A DNA stretch of 64,000 bases, taken from AE-B3B sp964543295 (GTDB lineage Bacteria; Aerophobota; Aerophobia; Aerophobales; AE-B3A). The translations under genes were made by a program, and so were the position numbers. The notes below the pieces were generated by a model. The model saw only the letters and a list, made by a program, of their open reading frames with translations. It made no database searches and had not been told where the DNA came from. Numbering within the stretch: position 1 is the stretch's first letter; every line of letters starts with the position of its first letter. Below are positions 33,347 to 42,411 of the stretch, piece after piece. The stretch spans positions 224,064 to 288,063 of the forward strand of contig CAZIXA010000001.1 of assembly GCA_964543295.1 (NCBI GenBank), written 5' to 3'.

Positions 33347-34449
33347 GAACATTAATTGCTGCAGGAGGCACGGGGGGACATATCTATCCCGGGTTAGCCA
33401 TAGCTTCCTATCTTAAGGAACACCGCCTTGGTGATGAAATTCTCATGGTGGGGGGAGAAAGAGAACTTGAGTCTTACCTTGTTTTATCACAGGGATTTAA
33501 CTTACGCCAAATAAGTATCCAGAGTTATCCCGGACATTTTTCGAGTAAGTGGATAGTCTTCGGGTGGGGCCTATGTATGTCCTTTCTTCAATCCCTTTTT
33601 ATTCTCTGGACATTTAAACCCCAAGTAGTTATAGGAATGGGAAGTTTCCATTCATGTCCGCTGATCATACTCGCTTCCTTTTTCGGCATTCCGAGTTTGA
33701 TCTGTGAGCAAAATGTGCGGTTTTCTTTGAGTAACAGGCTTCTTGCACCATGGGCATCGAGAATAGCTCTTAGTTTCTCGGAGACACAGAAATATCTTTC
33801 CCCGAGGCTACTACGAAAAACCTACCTTACCGGTAATCCTATCCGTAGCGAAATCACAAAGGTAAGAAAAAAAGAAGCAATAGAAAAGTTAGGTCTGGGT
33901 AAGGATAAACTTACCCTTCTTTTTTTAGGGGGCAGTCAAGGAGCTCATAGCTTGAATAGATTTGGAATAGAAGCAGTAAAGCTCTTAGTGCGAGAAAAAT
34001 TAGGCAACGAAATTCAGATAATTTTCATCACCGGGAAAAAAGATGTAGAATGGGTCAGAACATCCTTTAAATCCGTGGCCATAAAATCGCTAATCCTTTC
34101 CTACTTACCTCAAATGGAATACGCTTACGCTGCCTCAGATTTAGTTGTCTGTAGAAGCGGAGCAACAACCTTGGCCGAAGTCACCTCTCGAGGACTACCG
34201 GCTATCTTAGTTCCTTACCCACATGCTACCGGGGGACATCAATGGAAAAATGCAGAGGTTTTGCAAGCCATGGGAGCAGCTTACCTCATTTTAGAGGAGG
34301 ATCTCACTCCAGAAAAATTAAAAACCACCATTTTGGGCTTAATTACCAATAAAAGTTTTCTTAAGCGAATGGGCGAAAAAAGTAAAACGCTAGGCAAGTC
34401 ACAGGCTACCAGGAAAGTAGTAAAACTAATATCTAGCTTGGTCAATTAA
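33343..34449 (+). CDS. murG: UDP-GlcNAc:lipid I GlcNAc transferase
   Basis: 368 residues, GT28. GGTGGHIYPGLA at residues 8-19 and the C-terminal GATTLAEVTSRGLPAILVPYPHATGGHQ are diagnostic. It makes lipid II at the cytoplasmic face. It overlaps secF and precedes murC, so this is a fragment of a mur cluster attached to secDF. Confidence 0.95.
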   Translation: MRTLIAAGGTGGHIYPGLAIASYLKEHRLGDEILMVGGERELESYLVLSQGFNLRQISIQSYPGHFSSKWIVFGWGLCMSFLQSLFILWTFKPQVVIGMGSFHSCPLIILASFFGIPSLICEQNVRFSLSNRLLAPWASRIALSFSETQKYLSPRLLRKTYLTGNPIRSEITKVRKKEAIEKLGLGKDKLTLLFLGGSQGAHSLNRFGIEAVKLLVREKLGNEIQIIFITGKKDVEWVRTSFKSVAIKSLILSYLPQMEYAYAASDLVVCRSGATTLAEVTSRGLPAILVPYPHATGGHQWKNAEVLQAMGAAYLILEEDLTPEKLKTTILGLITNKSFLKRMGEKSKTLGKSQATRKVVKLISSLVN

Positions 34450-34455
34450 TAGAGT

Positions 34456-34491
34456 TTTATTGAGTTTATTGAGTTTATTGAGTTTATTGAG
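34456..34491 (+). repeat. Tandem 9-mer repeat, 4 units of TTTATTGAG
   Basis: Four exact units between murG and murC. The sequence that follows (TTGAAAAAATGGTAACTATA) recurs after the related 3-unit array at 42420, so both belong to the R2 repeat family. Confidence 0.9.
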
Positions 34492-34604
34492 TTGAAAAAA
34501 TGGTAACTATACAGCCTCAAACTTTTTCCTGAGACCAAAGGAGGCATCCTTGATATACAACAACGAAAGGGAAGGATTCCGAGATATTTCTTGAGGAAAA
34601 CTTA

Positions 34605-35984
34605 ATGCTAAAAGGAGTTCGGTCTATTCACTTCATAGGGATTGGAGGAATAGGCATGAGTGGGCTGGCTCGGGTATTGTTGCAAATGGGCTATTTAATA
34701 AGCGGTTCGGATAAGAGAAAAAACAGTCTAACCAAAAAGCTACAAGCCAAGGGAGCCACCATTTACCAGGACCATGATCCTTCCCATCTTAAGGGAATCG
34801 ACTTGGTGGTATTTTCCTCCATCATTCCGGCCGACAATCCTGAACTTCTGGAGGCAAAAAGAAAAAAAATTCCAGCTCTCTCCAGAGGAAAACTTCTAGG
34901 ATATCTCATACGAGACAAAGAAAGCATTGTCGTCGCCGGGACTCATGGAAAAACCACCACTACTTCCCTCATCTCTTCTATTCTCCATTGGGCAGGTAAA
35001 AATCCTACAATGTTCATCGGAGGAGAGCTGAATGAGATTGGTAGTAACAGCCAATTAGGAGAGGATAAATATGCGGTAGTAGAAAGTGATGAGTCTGATG
35101 GTTCCTTTTTGTATCTTCTTCCCAAAATCTGCGTCCTTACCAGTTTGGAAGATGATCACCTGGATTATTATGGCTCCAAAAATAAGCTTATTGAGGCATT
35201 TATTCAATTTACTCATAACCTTAAAGCCGAAGGTACTTTAATCGTGAATAAAGATGATCTCTGGCTAAAAAAAGCTTTAAGAAGAATCTCCTTACATCAT
35301 TCTCAAAGAATGATCAGCTATGGGATAGATTCGGATGCTGATGTGGTAGCTAGTAAGGCTAGATTAGAAGAGTTTACCTCCTCTTATGAAGTTAGATATA
35401 GAGGAAAAGAATGGGGGAGGATTACTGTTCCTCTGCCTGGTCTGTACAATGTATATAATTCCTTAGCAGCTATCACGGTGGGTAGAAGTATGGGAGTAGG
35501 ATGGGATCAGATTAAAATAAGTCTTTCTTCCTTTCAAGGAGTAAAAAGAAGATTTGAACTAGTAGGACAAACAGGCTCTGGGATCTTGGTAATTGATGAC
35601 TATGCTCACCATCCCACCGAGATCGAGGAAGTTTTAAAGGCTGTAAAAAAGATAAAACCACGAATAATTGTGGTCTTTCAGCCTCATCGTTACAGTCGAA
35701 CTAAAATGCTTCTTTCTAAATTCGCTCGCTGTTTTGATGAGGCGGATATTCTCCTCTTAACCAAAATTTATCCTGCCGGGGAAAGTCCCATAGCTGGAGT
35801 CAGCGGGAGATTATTATTCAATGAGGTTAAAGGGCACCGATCAAAACCAACTTATTATTTTTCCGCCCCAGAACAAATCCTGGATTTTTTAAGAAAAGAG
35901 TCCAGGAAGAATGATTTGATACTGACTATTGGAGCAGGCGACGTGTGGGAAGTGGGAAAGCGGTTTCTGGCAGAATCTAACTAA
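34605..35984 (+). CDS. murC: UDP-N-acetylmuramate-L-alanine ligase
   Basis: 459 residues. IHFIGIGGIGMSGLARVL at the N-terminus and the ATP loop GTHGKTTTTSLI (about residue 109) are typical, as is DDYAHHPTEI. It attaches L-Ala to UDP-MurNAc. GAGGAAAA precedes the ATG. The stop overlaps the stop of the convergent minus-strand gene by 3 bases. Confidence 0.96.
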   Translation: MLKGVRSIHFIGIGGIGMSGLARVLLQMGYLISGSDKRKNSLTKKLQAKGATIYQDHDPSHLKGIDLVVFSSIIPADNPELLEAKRKKIPALSRGKLLGYLIRDKESIVVAGTHGKTTTTSLISSILHWAGKNPTMFIGGELNEIGSNSQLGEDKYAVVESDESDGSFLYLLPKICVLTSLEDDHLDYYGSKNKLIEAFIQFTHNLKAEGTLIVNKDDLWLKKALRRISLHHSQRMISYGIDSDADVVASKARLEEFTSSYEVRYRGKEWGRITVPLPGLYNVYNSLAAITVGRSMGVGWDQIKISLSSFQGVKRRFELVGQTGSGILVIDDYAHHPTEIEEVLKAVKKIKPRIIVVFQPHRYSRTKMLLSKFARCFDEADILLLTKIYPAGESPIAGVSGRLLFNEVKGHRSKPTYYFSAPEQILDFLRKESRKNDLILTIGAGDVWEVGKRFLAESN

Positions 35985-37264
35985 TCTAGATCGTCTAGAT
36001 TGGGAGGAGTAACAGTTAGAATTTGCCTGGCTTGTTCAGGATAGTGAGCAATGAAACGAAGTTCATCGTCGGTAAGGGGTTTTTGAGTGTGTACGTTAGC
36101 ATAGCGAGCTAACTCCAAGATTTTATAAGCCTCTTTTTTATCCTTAAATTCAATCTCCAGTTTCTCATAGACATTCCTAAATCCTTTAATCCCACCATAT
36201 TCTCCTGTGGTTATCTTTCTTCCCGTTTCTATTATCTCAGGTTCTCCTCTTCCTAATTCTTCAAAATCATAAAGTTCATAGTTACGTCTATCTTTTAAAG
36301 CTCCATCAGCATGAATTCCCGATTCATGAGCAAAAGCATTTCCTCCCACTCCTACCTGGTTCACCGGGATGGGAATACCAAAGGCATAAGAGGCGTATTT
36401 AGCGATTTTCCAGGCTTTGGAAAGATCTACTCCTTCATCTAGAAGATTCAAGTCTTTTAGACCGTTGGACTTCCTTAAAGCTAATATTACTGATATCAAA
36501 TCTGCATTACCTGCTCTCTCCCCCATTCCATTAATACAGGTATTTATATAAGCATCTACTCCGGCATCTATAGCTCCTTTGGCTCCAGCTACTGAACAAG
36601 CCACTGCCAATCCCAGATCGTTGTGGCAGTGTATTTCTATGGGTATTTGGATTTCTTCAGCTAGATTTTTTACTCGAGTATAGATGGCAAAAGGGTCATC
36701 GCAGCCCAGCGTGTCACAATATCTTATCCTGTCCGCACCATACTCCTTAGCTACCCGGCTGAATTTCAACAAAAACGCATCATCCGTTCGAGAGGCATCT
36801 TCAGCATTTACTCCTACTACCTTCATCCCCCCCTTTTTGGCCTCCTCAAGAGTCTCTAGCATCATTCCTATTATACTAGGTTTGGATAGATTCTTCTCGG
36901 GGTCCCTAACCATTCTACCCTCAAATTTTCCTTTAACCATCTGTTGAGAAGTAGATATAGATATATTAAGATACTCAACTCCTATAGCCAGAGCTCTCTT
37001 TACATCATCTTTGACTGCTCTACACCAGCCACTCAAGATTATCGGCTGAAGCACTCCCATTTTGGCGAGTTCAAGATTAGCCTTAAGATAATTTATTTCA
37101 TGATTAGTAAAGGGAAAACCAAACTCTGACTGATAAATTCCCATGTCATTTAGATAAAAGTTAATAATAGTCTTTTCCAATTTGGCTAACCCCAACCTGG
37201 AGGTTTGAACTCCATCTCGGTTAGTAACGTCAATTATGTAAATTTTATTTTTTTTATTACCCAT
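35981..37264 (-). CDS. Homocitrate/2-isopropylmalate synthase-like enzyme
   Basis: 427 residues, HMG-CoA-lyase-like TIM barrel plus C-terminal region. The N-terminus has VTNRDGVQTSRL in place of the usual LRDGEQ, with catalytic-site HCHNDLGLAVACS and GMGERAGNADL downstream; GIHADGALKDRRNYE follows. The family condenses acetyl-CoA with a 2-keto acid (NifV, AksA, LeuA). The short C-terminus lacks the LeuA regulatory domain. The substrate is not decidable here. Confidence 0.78.
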   Translation of the reverse strand: MGNKKNKIYIIDVTNRDGVQTSRLGLAKLEKTIINFYLNDMGIYQSEFGFPFTNHEINYLKANLELAKMGVLQPIILSGWCRAVKDDVKRALAIGVEYLNISISTSQQMVKGKFEGRMVRDPEKNLSKPSIIGMMLETLEEAKKGGMKVVGVNAEDASRTDDAFLLKFSRVAKEYGADRIRYCDTLGCDDPFAIYTRVKNLAEEIQIPIEIHCHNDLGLAVACSVAGAKGAIDAGVDAYINTCINGMGERAGNADLISVILALRKSNGLKDLNLLDEGVDLSKAWKIAKYASYAFGIPIPVNQVGVGGNAFAHESGIHADGALKDRRNYELYDFEELGRGEPEIIETGRKITTGEYGGIKGFRNVYEKLEIEFKDKKEAYKILELARYANVHTQKPLTDDELRFIAHYPEQARQILTVTPPNLDDLD

Positions 37265-37304
37265 TTTGTTTTCTCGTTTTTACACCAATTACTATAGAAA
37301 TCGA

Positions 37305-37754
37305 CTAGGTGAATTTTTTCACCTCCACCTCGAGATCAATCTCCACCTCAGGATGTAATTTGAGAGAAACCTTCTTGATTCCAATGACTCGAATAGGTTC
37401 GTCTAAATTAACCTTTCTGTGATCTATCTCTAGACTAAACCTCTTTTTAATCTCCTGAACAATATCCTGCGAGGTAACCACCCCGAACAACTTTCCTTCC
37501 TCCCCCATCTCTCTTTCCAATACCAGTCTTACTCCTCGTAGTTTTTCTGCCACTCTAAGCGCCTTGAACTTTCCCTTCTCTCTCCTCTGTTGGATGAGCC
37601 TTTTTTTCTCCTTCCATTGCCTAACATTGCCGGGAGTTGCCTTCAAAGCCAAATTTTTGGGGACAAGGAAATTACGCGCATAGCCATCAGCTACCTCGAC
37701 TATCTCATCCTTCTGCCCCAGATTATCGATATTTTCCATTAATATAATCTCCAT
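37305..37754 (-). CDS. rplI: 50S ribosomal protein L9
   Basis: 149 residues. MEIILMENIDNLGQKDEIVEV and VADGYARNFLVPKNLAL match the N-terminal L9 signature; the C-terminal domain ends ...EVEIDLEVEVKKF. The other genes of the usual rpsF-ssb-rpsR-rplI string lie upstream on the same strand, but here rplI is separated from rpsR by about 356 bases filled by repeats. Confidence 0.96.
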   Translation of the reverse strand: MEIILMENIDNLGQKDEIVEVADGYARNFLVPKNLALKATPGNVRQWKEKKRLIQQRREKGKFKALRVAEKLRGVRLVLEREMGEEGKLFGVVTSQDIVQEIKKRFSLEIDHRKVNLDEPIRVIGIKKVSLKLHPEVEIDLEVEVKKFT

Positions 37755-37774
37755 CTTCTACCCTTTCACAGAAT

Positions 37775-37933
37775 ATACTCGAGGGGGGAAATAGGGCTTC
37801 GCCGATTCCTTCGGAATTCCCCCCTCGACGGCTCGAGAAAGTCGAGCCTGCTCCCCTCTTTTTTCTGATATCTGGTCTGCCGAGGTTTACTTCATAACAA
37901 TTCAGAGAAATTACTGAAGTTCCTATGCCTGAA
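37775..37933 (+). repeat. Dispersed structured repeat R1, copy C (internal deletion)
   Basis: 159-bp copy between rpsR and rplI. Perfect 12-bp stem TCGAGGGGGGAA 37779-37790 with TTCCCCCCTCGA 37817-37828 enclosing ATTCC-TTC-GGAAT. It lacks about 30 bases found in A, B and D between two GCTCGA hexamers, consistent with a deletion between those short direct repeats. Confidence 0.9.
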
Positions 37934-37984
37934 CTCACACTCGATTACTCAGGAAGTATTAATATTCAGAAGATTTATAGCGGT

Positions 37985-38105
37985 ATCGAGGGACTTGAAT
38001 AGCTCATAGCTAATGGCTGACCATCGTGAGGCAAATAAAAGGGGGAAGGCTACTTTTGTGAATTTGATGGACCATGAGCTATAAGCTAAAATGAAGTCCC
38101 GAGAT
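37985..38105. repeat. Imperfect long palindrome between R1 copy C and rpsR
   Basis: Left arm ATCGAGGGACTT...CATAGCTAATGG and right arm read backwards ATCTCGGGACTT...TATAGCTCATGG are similar over about 40 bases, with a roughly 40-base centre. AGCTCATAGCT units recur in both arms. No gene is present. Confidence 0.6.
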
Positions 38106-38110
38106 ACATT

Positions 38111-38332
38111 TTATTTATAAGGTAAAAGCGCCATCTCTCTAGCTTTTTTAATTGCTCTGGATAACTTTCGTTGATGCTTAGCACATGTACCGGTGCGTCT
38201 TCTGTTTTTTATTCGAGCTCGACTATCGATATAATGTCCGAGAGCTTTTACATCCAGATGGTCTATAGAATCACTTCTTGATCGGCAAAAAATACAAACC
38301 TTTCTTCTTTTAAGTAGAGGTCTAGCTCTCAA
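38111..38332 (-). CDS. rpsR: 30S ribosomal protein S18
   Basis: 73 residues. CIFC near residue 13 and the basic IKNRRRTGTCAKHQRKLSRAIKKAR block match S18, here with Cys ligands of the zinc-binding form. It overlaps the ssb stop by 11 bases. Confidence 0.95.
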   Translation of the reverse strand: MRARPLLKRRKVCIFCRSRSDSIDHLDVKALGHYIDSRARIKNRRRTGTCAKHQRKLSRAIKKAREMALLPYK

Positions 38333-38744
38333 GGCTTTCTCCCTTCTCTTCGGGAAGAGGAACTTTGTCTATCTGGTTTTCTACTACTTCTTCCGGAATT
38401 TCCGGTAGAGGTTGTTTTTTTAGTCTTTGCAGAAATTCGACCCTCCAGGCAACCACCTCTGAGACCCGTCTTTTAACACCATCTTTGTCTTCATAATTAC
38501 GAATCTGTAATCTTCCCTCCACGGCTACCCCACTTCCCTTAGCCAGATATTCGGAGCAAGTCTCGGCTCGTTTCCGCCATACTACAATAGGTATAAAATC
38601 AGCTTCTCTTTCTCCCTGTCGAGTGGTAAAAGCACGATTAACGGCAATAGTAAAGCTGGCTACAGGAGTTCCATCAGGAGTGTAGCGAAGTTCGGGATCA
38701 CGGGTGAGGTTCCCTATTAAGACCACGTGGTTCAGACTGGCCAT
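38322..38744 (-). CDS. ssb: Single-stranded DNA-binding protein
   Basis: 140 residues. OB fold with LNHVVLIGNLTRDPELRYTP and the VEGRLQIRNYEDKDG strand; acidic tail ends PLPEEKGESLES rather than the classic DDDIPF. It lies between rpsF (overlap 47 bases) and rpsR, the common arrangement. Confidence 0.95.
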   Translation of the reverse strand: MASLNHVVLIGNLTRDPELRYTPDGTPVASFTIAVNRAFTTRQGEREADFIPIVVWRKRAETCSEYLAKGSGVAVEGRLQIRNYEDKDGVKRRVSEVVAWRVEFLQRLKKQPLPEIPEEVVENQIDKVPLPEEKGESLES

Positions 38745-39063
38745 TTTTCTCTCCTTCTTCCTTTTCCTTCTTCGGAGGAGCTTTTCTCCTCGTTATCATC
38801 GATCTTACTATTCCTTCCTTAGTTTTAAGAAACTCTCGAACTCGATTTACTTCTGAAAAATTTATCTGAAAATTAACCGTAATAAAAAAGCCCTCTTTTT
38901 CTTTTTCCACCACATAGGCAAACCTCCTCACTCCTATTTGCGATATATCTTCTACCTCACCTTTATCGTGGCTAACAATGTTTTTAAATCCATCTAAAAG
39001 CGTAGTTCTTTCTTCTTCATTTAATTCGGTTTTAAGAGCAAAAGTTGCTTGATACCATGCCAT
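38698..39063 (-). CDS. rpsF: 30S ribosomal protein S6
   Basis: 121 residues. VARRFAY-like strand (IGVRRFAYVVEKEKEGFFI) and FLKTKEGIVRSMITR match S6; the end is a short charged tail overlapping ssb. It is the first gene of the rpsF-ssb-rpsR unit. Confidence 0.93.
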   Translation of the reverse strand: MAWYQATFALKTELNEEERTTLLDGFKNIVSHDKGEVEDISQIGVRRFAYVVEKEKEGFFITVNFQINFSEVNRVREFLKTKEGIVRSMITRRKAPPKKEKEEGEKNGQSEPRGLNREPHP

Positions 39064-39083
39064 TTTCCAGACCTTTCCTCAAG

Positions 39084-39271
39084 ATATTCGAGAGGGGAAA
39101 TAGGACTCCGCTGATTCCTTCGGAATGCCGCCCTCGACGGCTCGATCGGCAAAGCCAACTCTCGCTTCGCTCGAGCAAGTCGAGCCTGCTCCCCTCTTTT
39201 TTCTGATATTTGGTCCACCAACGTTTACTTCATAACAACTCAGACAAATTATTGAAATCCTCATACCTCAA
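39084..39271 (+). repeat. Dispersed structured repeat R1, copy D
   Basis: 188-bp copy between ychF (stop 2 bases away at 39273) and rpsF. Full length but more diverged in the G-run arm (AGAGGGGAAATAGGACTCC). It is antisense to the flanking minus-strand genes like copies A and C. Confidence 0.9.
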
Positions 39272-39272
39272 A

Positions 39273-40367
39273 CTAACTAGTAAACCTAAAATGTATTACA
39301 TCTCCGTCCGCTACCAGGTAATCCTTTCCCTCTATCTCAACCTTTCCTTCCTCTTTGACCCGTTTCATTGATCCGACCTCAAGAAAATCTGATACCGCGA
39401 CTACCTCTGCTCTTACAAAGCCCTTTTGCATGTCCGAATGGACTCTGCCTGCTGCTTGAAGAGCAGTGGTTCCTTCTTTCACTGACCAGGCCCTCACTTC
39501 CCTTCCCCCGCTGATGGTGAAAAAGGTAATTAAATTTAGCTGTCGGTACACCTCTCTTATCAACTCGTTGATTCCTTCTTCTATCCTTAACTCTTTAAGG
39601 AATTCTGCCTTTTCTTGCGCAGACATCTCTGCTAATTCTGCCTCCAATTGTGCACATATTTCTATTAACTTGAGTTCCTTCCGGGAGGCATCTTCTCTTA
39701 AACTCTTAAGTAAAAAGGATGGACAAGTTAGGTTATTTTCATCCACGTTAGCAACGTAAAGTAAGGGCTTAAGAGTCAAAAGACCTTCTTCGACAAGCTC
39801 TTTCTTCTCTTTTTCTGTAAAAATCTTTCTCAGAGCATTGCCTTTTTCAAGGCTTGTTTTAATCTTTTGTAAAAGACCAAATTTTTCTTGGCTTCTTTTA
39901 GCTCCCGATTTTACCAGTTTATCCAGCTTTGTCAACCGCCGCTGCACAACTTTCAAGTCAGAGAGAAGCAATTCTAACTCAATTGTCTCGGCATCCCTTA
40001 TCGGATCTACACTCCCCTCTGGGTGGGCAATTTCTTTCCCTTCAAAACACCTCAGTACCTCAACTAAAAGATCAACCGACCTTATTCTAGATAAAAACTC
40101 ATTTCCCAGCCCCTCACCGCGATGGGCACCTCTAACCAGGCCAGCTACGTCTATAAACTCCACTGACGCTGGCGTGGCAATCTCGGGATCTATTAATTCG
40201 GCTAGTCTCTCCAGTCGTGGATCAGGAACCAACGCCCTTCCCATATTAGGAGATACGGTGGAGAAAGGAAACTTTGCCACCTGCGCTCCTGCTTGTGTAA
40301 GAGCGTTAAAAAGGGTTGATTTACCAACATTAGGCAAACCAATTATTCCGGCCGAGAGATTAGCCAA
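39273..40367 (-). CDS. ychF: Redox-regulated ATPase YchF (OLA1-like)
   Basis: 364 residues. IIGLPNVGKSTLFNAL at the start, the altered G4 of the YchF family, and a C-terminal TGS domain ending GDVIHFRF. It is an Obg-like ATPase associated with ribosomes and stress. It lies 31 bases downstream of the sigma factor gene. Confidence 0.96.
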   Translation of the reverse strand: MANLSAGIIGLPNVGKSTLFNALTQAGAQVAKFPFSTVSPNMGRALVPDPRLERLAELIDPEIATPASVEFIDVAGLVRGAHRGEGLGNEFLSRIRSVDLLVEVLRCFEGKEIAHPEGSVDPIRDAETIELELLLSDLKVVQRRLTKLDKLVKSGAKRSQEKFGLLQKIKTSLEKGNALRKIFTEKEKKELVEEGLLTLKPLLYVANVDENNLTCPSFLLKSLREDASRKELKLIEICAQLEAELAEMSAQEKAEFLKELRIEEGINELIREVYRQLNLITFFTISGGREVRAWSVKEGTTALQAAGRVHSDMQKGFVRAEVVAVSDFLEVGSMKRVKEEGKVEIEGKDYLVADGDVIHFRFTS

Positions 40368-40398
40368 GCATCCTCCTCATTTATTCGGCGTAGCTCTC

Positions 40399-41556
40399 CT
40401 ACATTTCTGCCCTTAGGCTATCCAATAGTTCCAGATAACCTCTCAATCCTCTTTCTTCTGCCGGAGCTCTTAATCTCTTTAAAGCTCTTTCCTGAATCTG
40501 TCTGATTCTCTCCCTACTGACTCCGTATTTCTTCCCAATCTGTCTTAAGGAATAATCACCTTTCTCTTCCAGACCAAATCTCAACTTTAATATTTCCAAT
40601 TCACGTGTATCTTTTACTACCTTTTCTAGTAGTTTTCTTACCTCATCTTTGAGCATATCTACGGCAAGCTTATAAACAGGTGGAGGTATACTAGTGTTAG
40701 AAACAAACTCGATCATTGAACTATTTTTTTCCTCTCCCATCGGTTTATCAATTGAGACGGTGGTCTGGCTTATTCCGAGCATTTGCCTGATCTTCTCTGG
40801 AGAAAAATCTACCTGTTCAGCAATCTCCTCGGGAGTAGGCTCTCTTTTTAGTTTCTGTTCTAGTTGTCTGGATACTCTGCTCAACTTTCTTAACAAATAA
40901 GCTATGTGAACTGGAAGACGTATGGTCCCTGACTGATCAGCAATGGTCCTGGATAAAGCCTGGCGTATCCACCAACTGGCATAGGTGCTAAAACGCCTTT
41001 CACATTTATAGTTAAACTTATCCACAGCCCGAGAAAGGCCAATATTTCCCTCCTGGATAAGGTCTGAAAGAGAAACTCCTCTACCGGTATACTTTTTAGC
41101 AAAACTTACCACCAGACGAAGATTGGCTTCCATCATCTTCTTTTTGTCTGCCTCACACGATGATTTTACTTTCACTGCCTCTTTTAAGATCTGTTTTATC
41201 TTCTTTTTATCTCGGTCAGACACTATTTTCTCCATTTTCGGGAGTTCGTGTTCTAAGAAATCAACCATCTCCCTGACCCTATCTGGATTACGATCAAGAT
41301 CACCAAAGTTTTTAGACAGCTTTCCTCCCTTTTGAAATAAGACGAGAAGCTCTCTATTCTTATTAATGATATCGGCTGTTCCTCTCATAAGTTGGATTAA
41401 TTTTTGCTTTCCTTCTTTTATCCTCTTAGCAAGCTCTCTTTCTTCCTCTTTGGTGAGTAAAGGAGTTTTCCCTATGCCTTCCAAATAACTTCCAATTGTG
41501 CTTAAGGATGAATCTTGCTCCTCTGTGTGAACTGTCTCTTCAGTACGGTCTTCCAC
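40399..41556 (-). CDS. rpoD: Primary RNA polymerase sigma factor (sigma-70)
   Basis: 385 residues. Region 1.2 (IGSYLEGIGKTPLLTKEEE), region 2 (NLRLVVSFAKKYTGRGVSLSDLIQEGNIGL; RFSTYASWWIRQALSR) and region 4.2 (GVSRERIRQIQERALKRLR) are intact. A long region 1.1 is absent. It is probably the housekeeping sigma, consistent with the TTGACA/TATAAT promoters seen here. It lies 10 bases after recO. Confidence 0.93.
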   Translation of the reverse strand: MEDRTEETVHTEEQDSSLSTIGSYLEGIGKTPLLTKEEERELAKRIKEGKQKLIQLMRGTADIINKNRELLVLFQKGGKLSKNFGDLDRNPDRVREMVDFLEHELPKMEKIVSDRDKKKIKQILKEAVKVKSSCEADKKKMMEANLRLVVSFAKKYTGRGVSLSDLIQEGNIGLSRAVDKFNYKCERRFSTYASWWIRQALSRTIADQSGTIRLPVHIAYLLRKLSRVSRQLEQKLKREPTPEEIAEQVDFSPEKIRQMLGISQTTVSIDKPMGEEKNSSMIEFVSNTSIPPPVYKLAVDMLKDEVRKLLEKVVKDTRELEILKLRFGLEEKGDYSLRQIGKKYGVSRERIRQIQERALKRLRAPAEERGLRGYLELLDSLRAEM

Positions 41557-41566
41557 TGACTCCTCC

Positions 41567-42352
41567 CTATATTATTGGGTGCTTCAATTCCAACTTTTCA
41601 GAGGTACAAACAAAGCGAGAAGTAATCATTTCCCTCGATAATTGATAAGAAAGATACCTTTTTAGAATGGCCTCCAGTTCAACTTCTATGGCCCTATCAA
41701 AATTTTGTTGAACTGTCTTCTTCAGCCCTGAATCAAGAAGATAATTCATCAAAAGAATGGTCTTCTTTGAAACCTCTAGTCTGTTCTTATCTTCCTCTTG
41801 GCAATCATCACAAAGAAGTCCACCTAACTTTATGCTAATAAAGAGAGATTGAATCTTTCCTTTTTCTTTTCCACAATTTATACATCTGCTCAGGTATAGC
41901 CCGTAACCCAAAATTTTTAAGAGTTTTATCTCGAAACTTCGCATCAAAAGACTTAAGTTTTGTTTAGGAATTTTTTCTAAGCAATAAAGGGTCTTTACCA
42001 GAAGTTCAAAAAGATGAGAATCCGGTTGTTCTTCTCCCAAACATTTGTCAATCAACTCGGCCAGATAACAGCTATAGGCGAATCTAAGGAGATTCTTTCT
42101 GATCCCTATAAAAGGGTAATTAATCTTACACTCGCTCAAGGTATGTAGACCGCTTCTCGTAGCTTTGTGAATTACCACACTATCATAAGAAGGAGGTTGA
42201 ACCTGGGCAGCAAACCTACTTTTTATTCTTCTAGCCCCCTTTGCTACCACTTTTATCTTTCCATATCTTCGTGAATAAAAAACAACTATTTTATCTTGTT
42301 CTCCTAGATCATAATCTCTAAGCACAATCGCCTCACTTTTATATAATCTCAC
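41567..42352 (-). CDS. recO: DNA repair protein RecO
   Basis: 261 residues from the GTG at 42352 (VRLYKSEAIVLRDYDLGEQDKIV), the normal N-terminus; another GTG at 42382 would add 10 residues. Zinc-finger-like CINC...CDDC lies near residue 150-170. RecO loads RecA with RecR. No clear ribosome site precedes either start. Confidence 0.88.
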   Translation of the reverse strand: MRLYKSEAIVLRDYDLGEQDKIVVFYSRRYGKIKVVAKGARRIKSRFAAQVQPPSYDSVVIHKATRSGLHTLSECKINYPFIGIRKNLLRFAYSCYLAELIDKCLGEEQPDSHLFELLVKTLYCLEKIPKQNLSLLMRSFEIKLLKILGYGLYLSRCINCGKEKGKIQSLFISIKLGGLLCDDCQEEDKNRLEVSKKTILLMNYLLDSGLKKTVQQNFDRAIEVELEAILKRYLSYQLSREMITSRFVCTSEKLELKHPII

Positions 42353-42411
42353 TTTTGGTCTCGATAATTGATTCGCAGACACTATAGCAAAAGAAATTTA
42401 ATCGGTCAACT

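Noticed and set aside
37723..37938. Open frame over R1 copy C and the rplI start
   Set aside because: Shares the repeat-derived peptide of the other copies and overlaps a real ribosomal gene.
1473..39271. R1 copies as a CRISPR or integron array
   Set aside because: Copies are far apart, long and unequal, with no regular spacers or cas genes.
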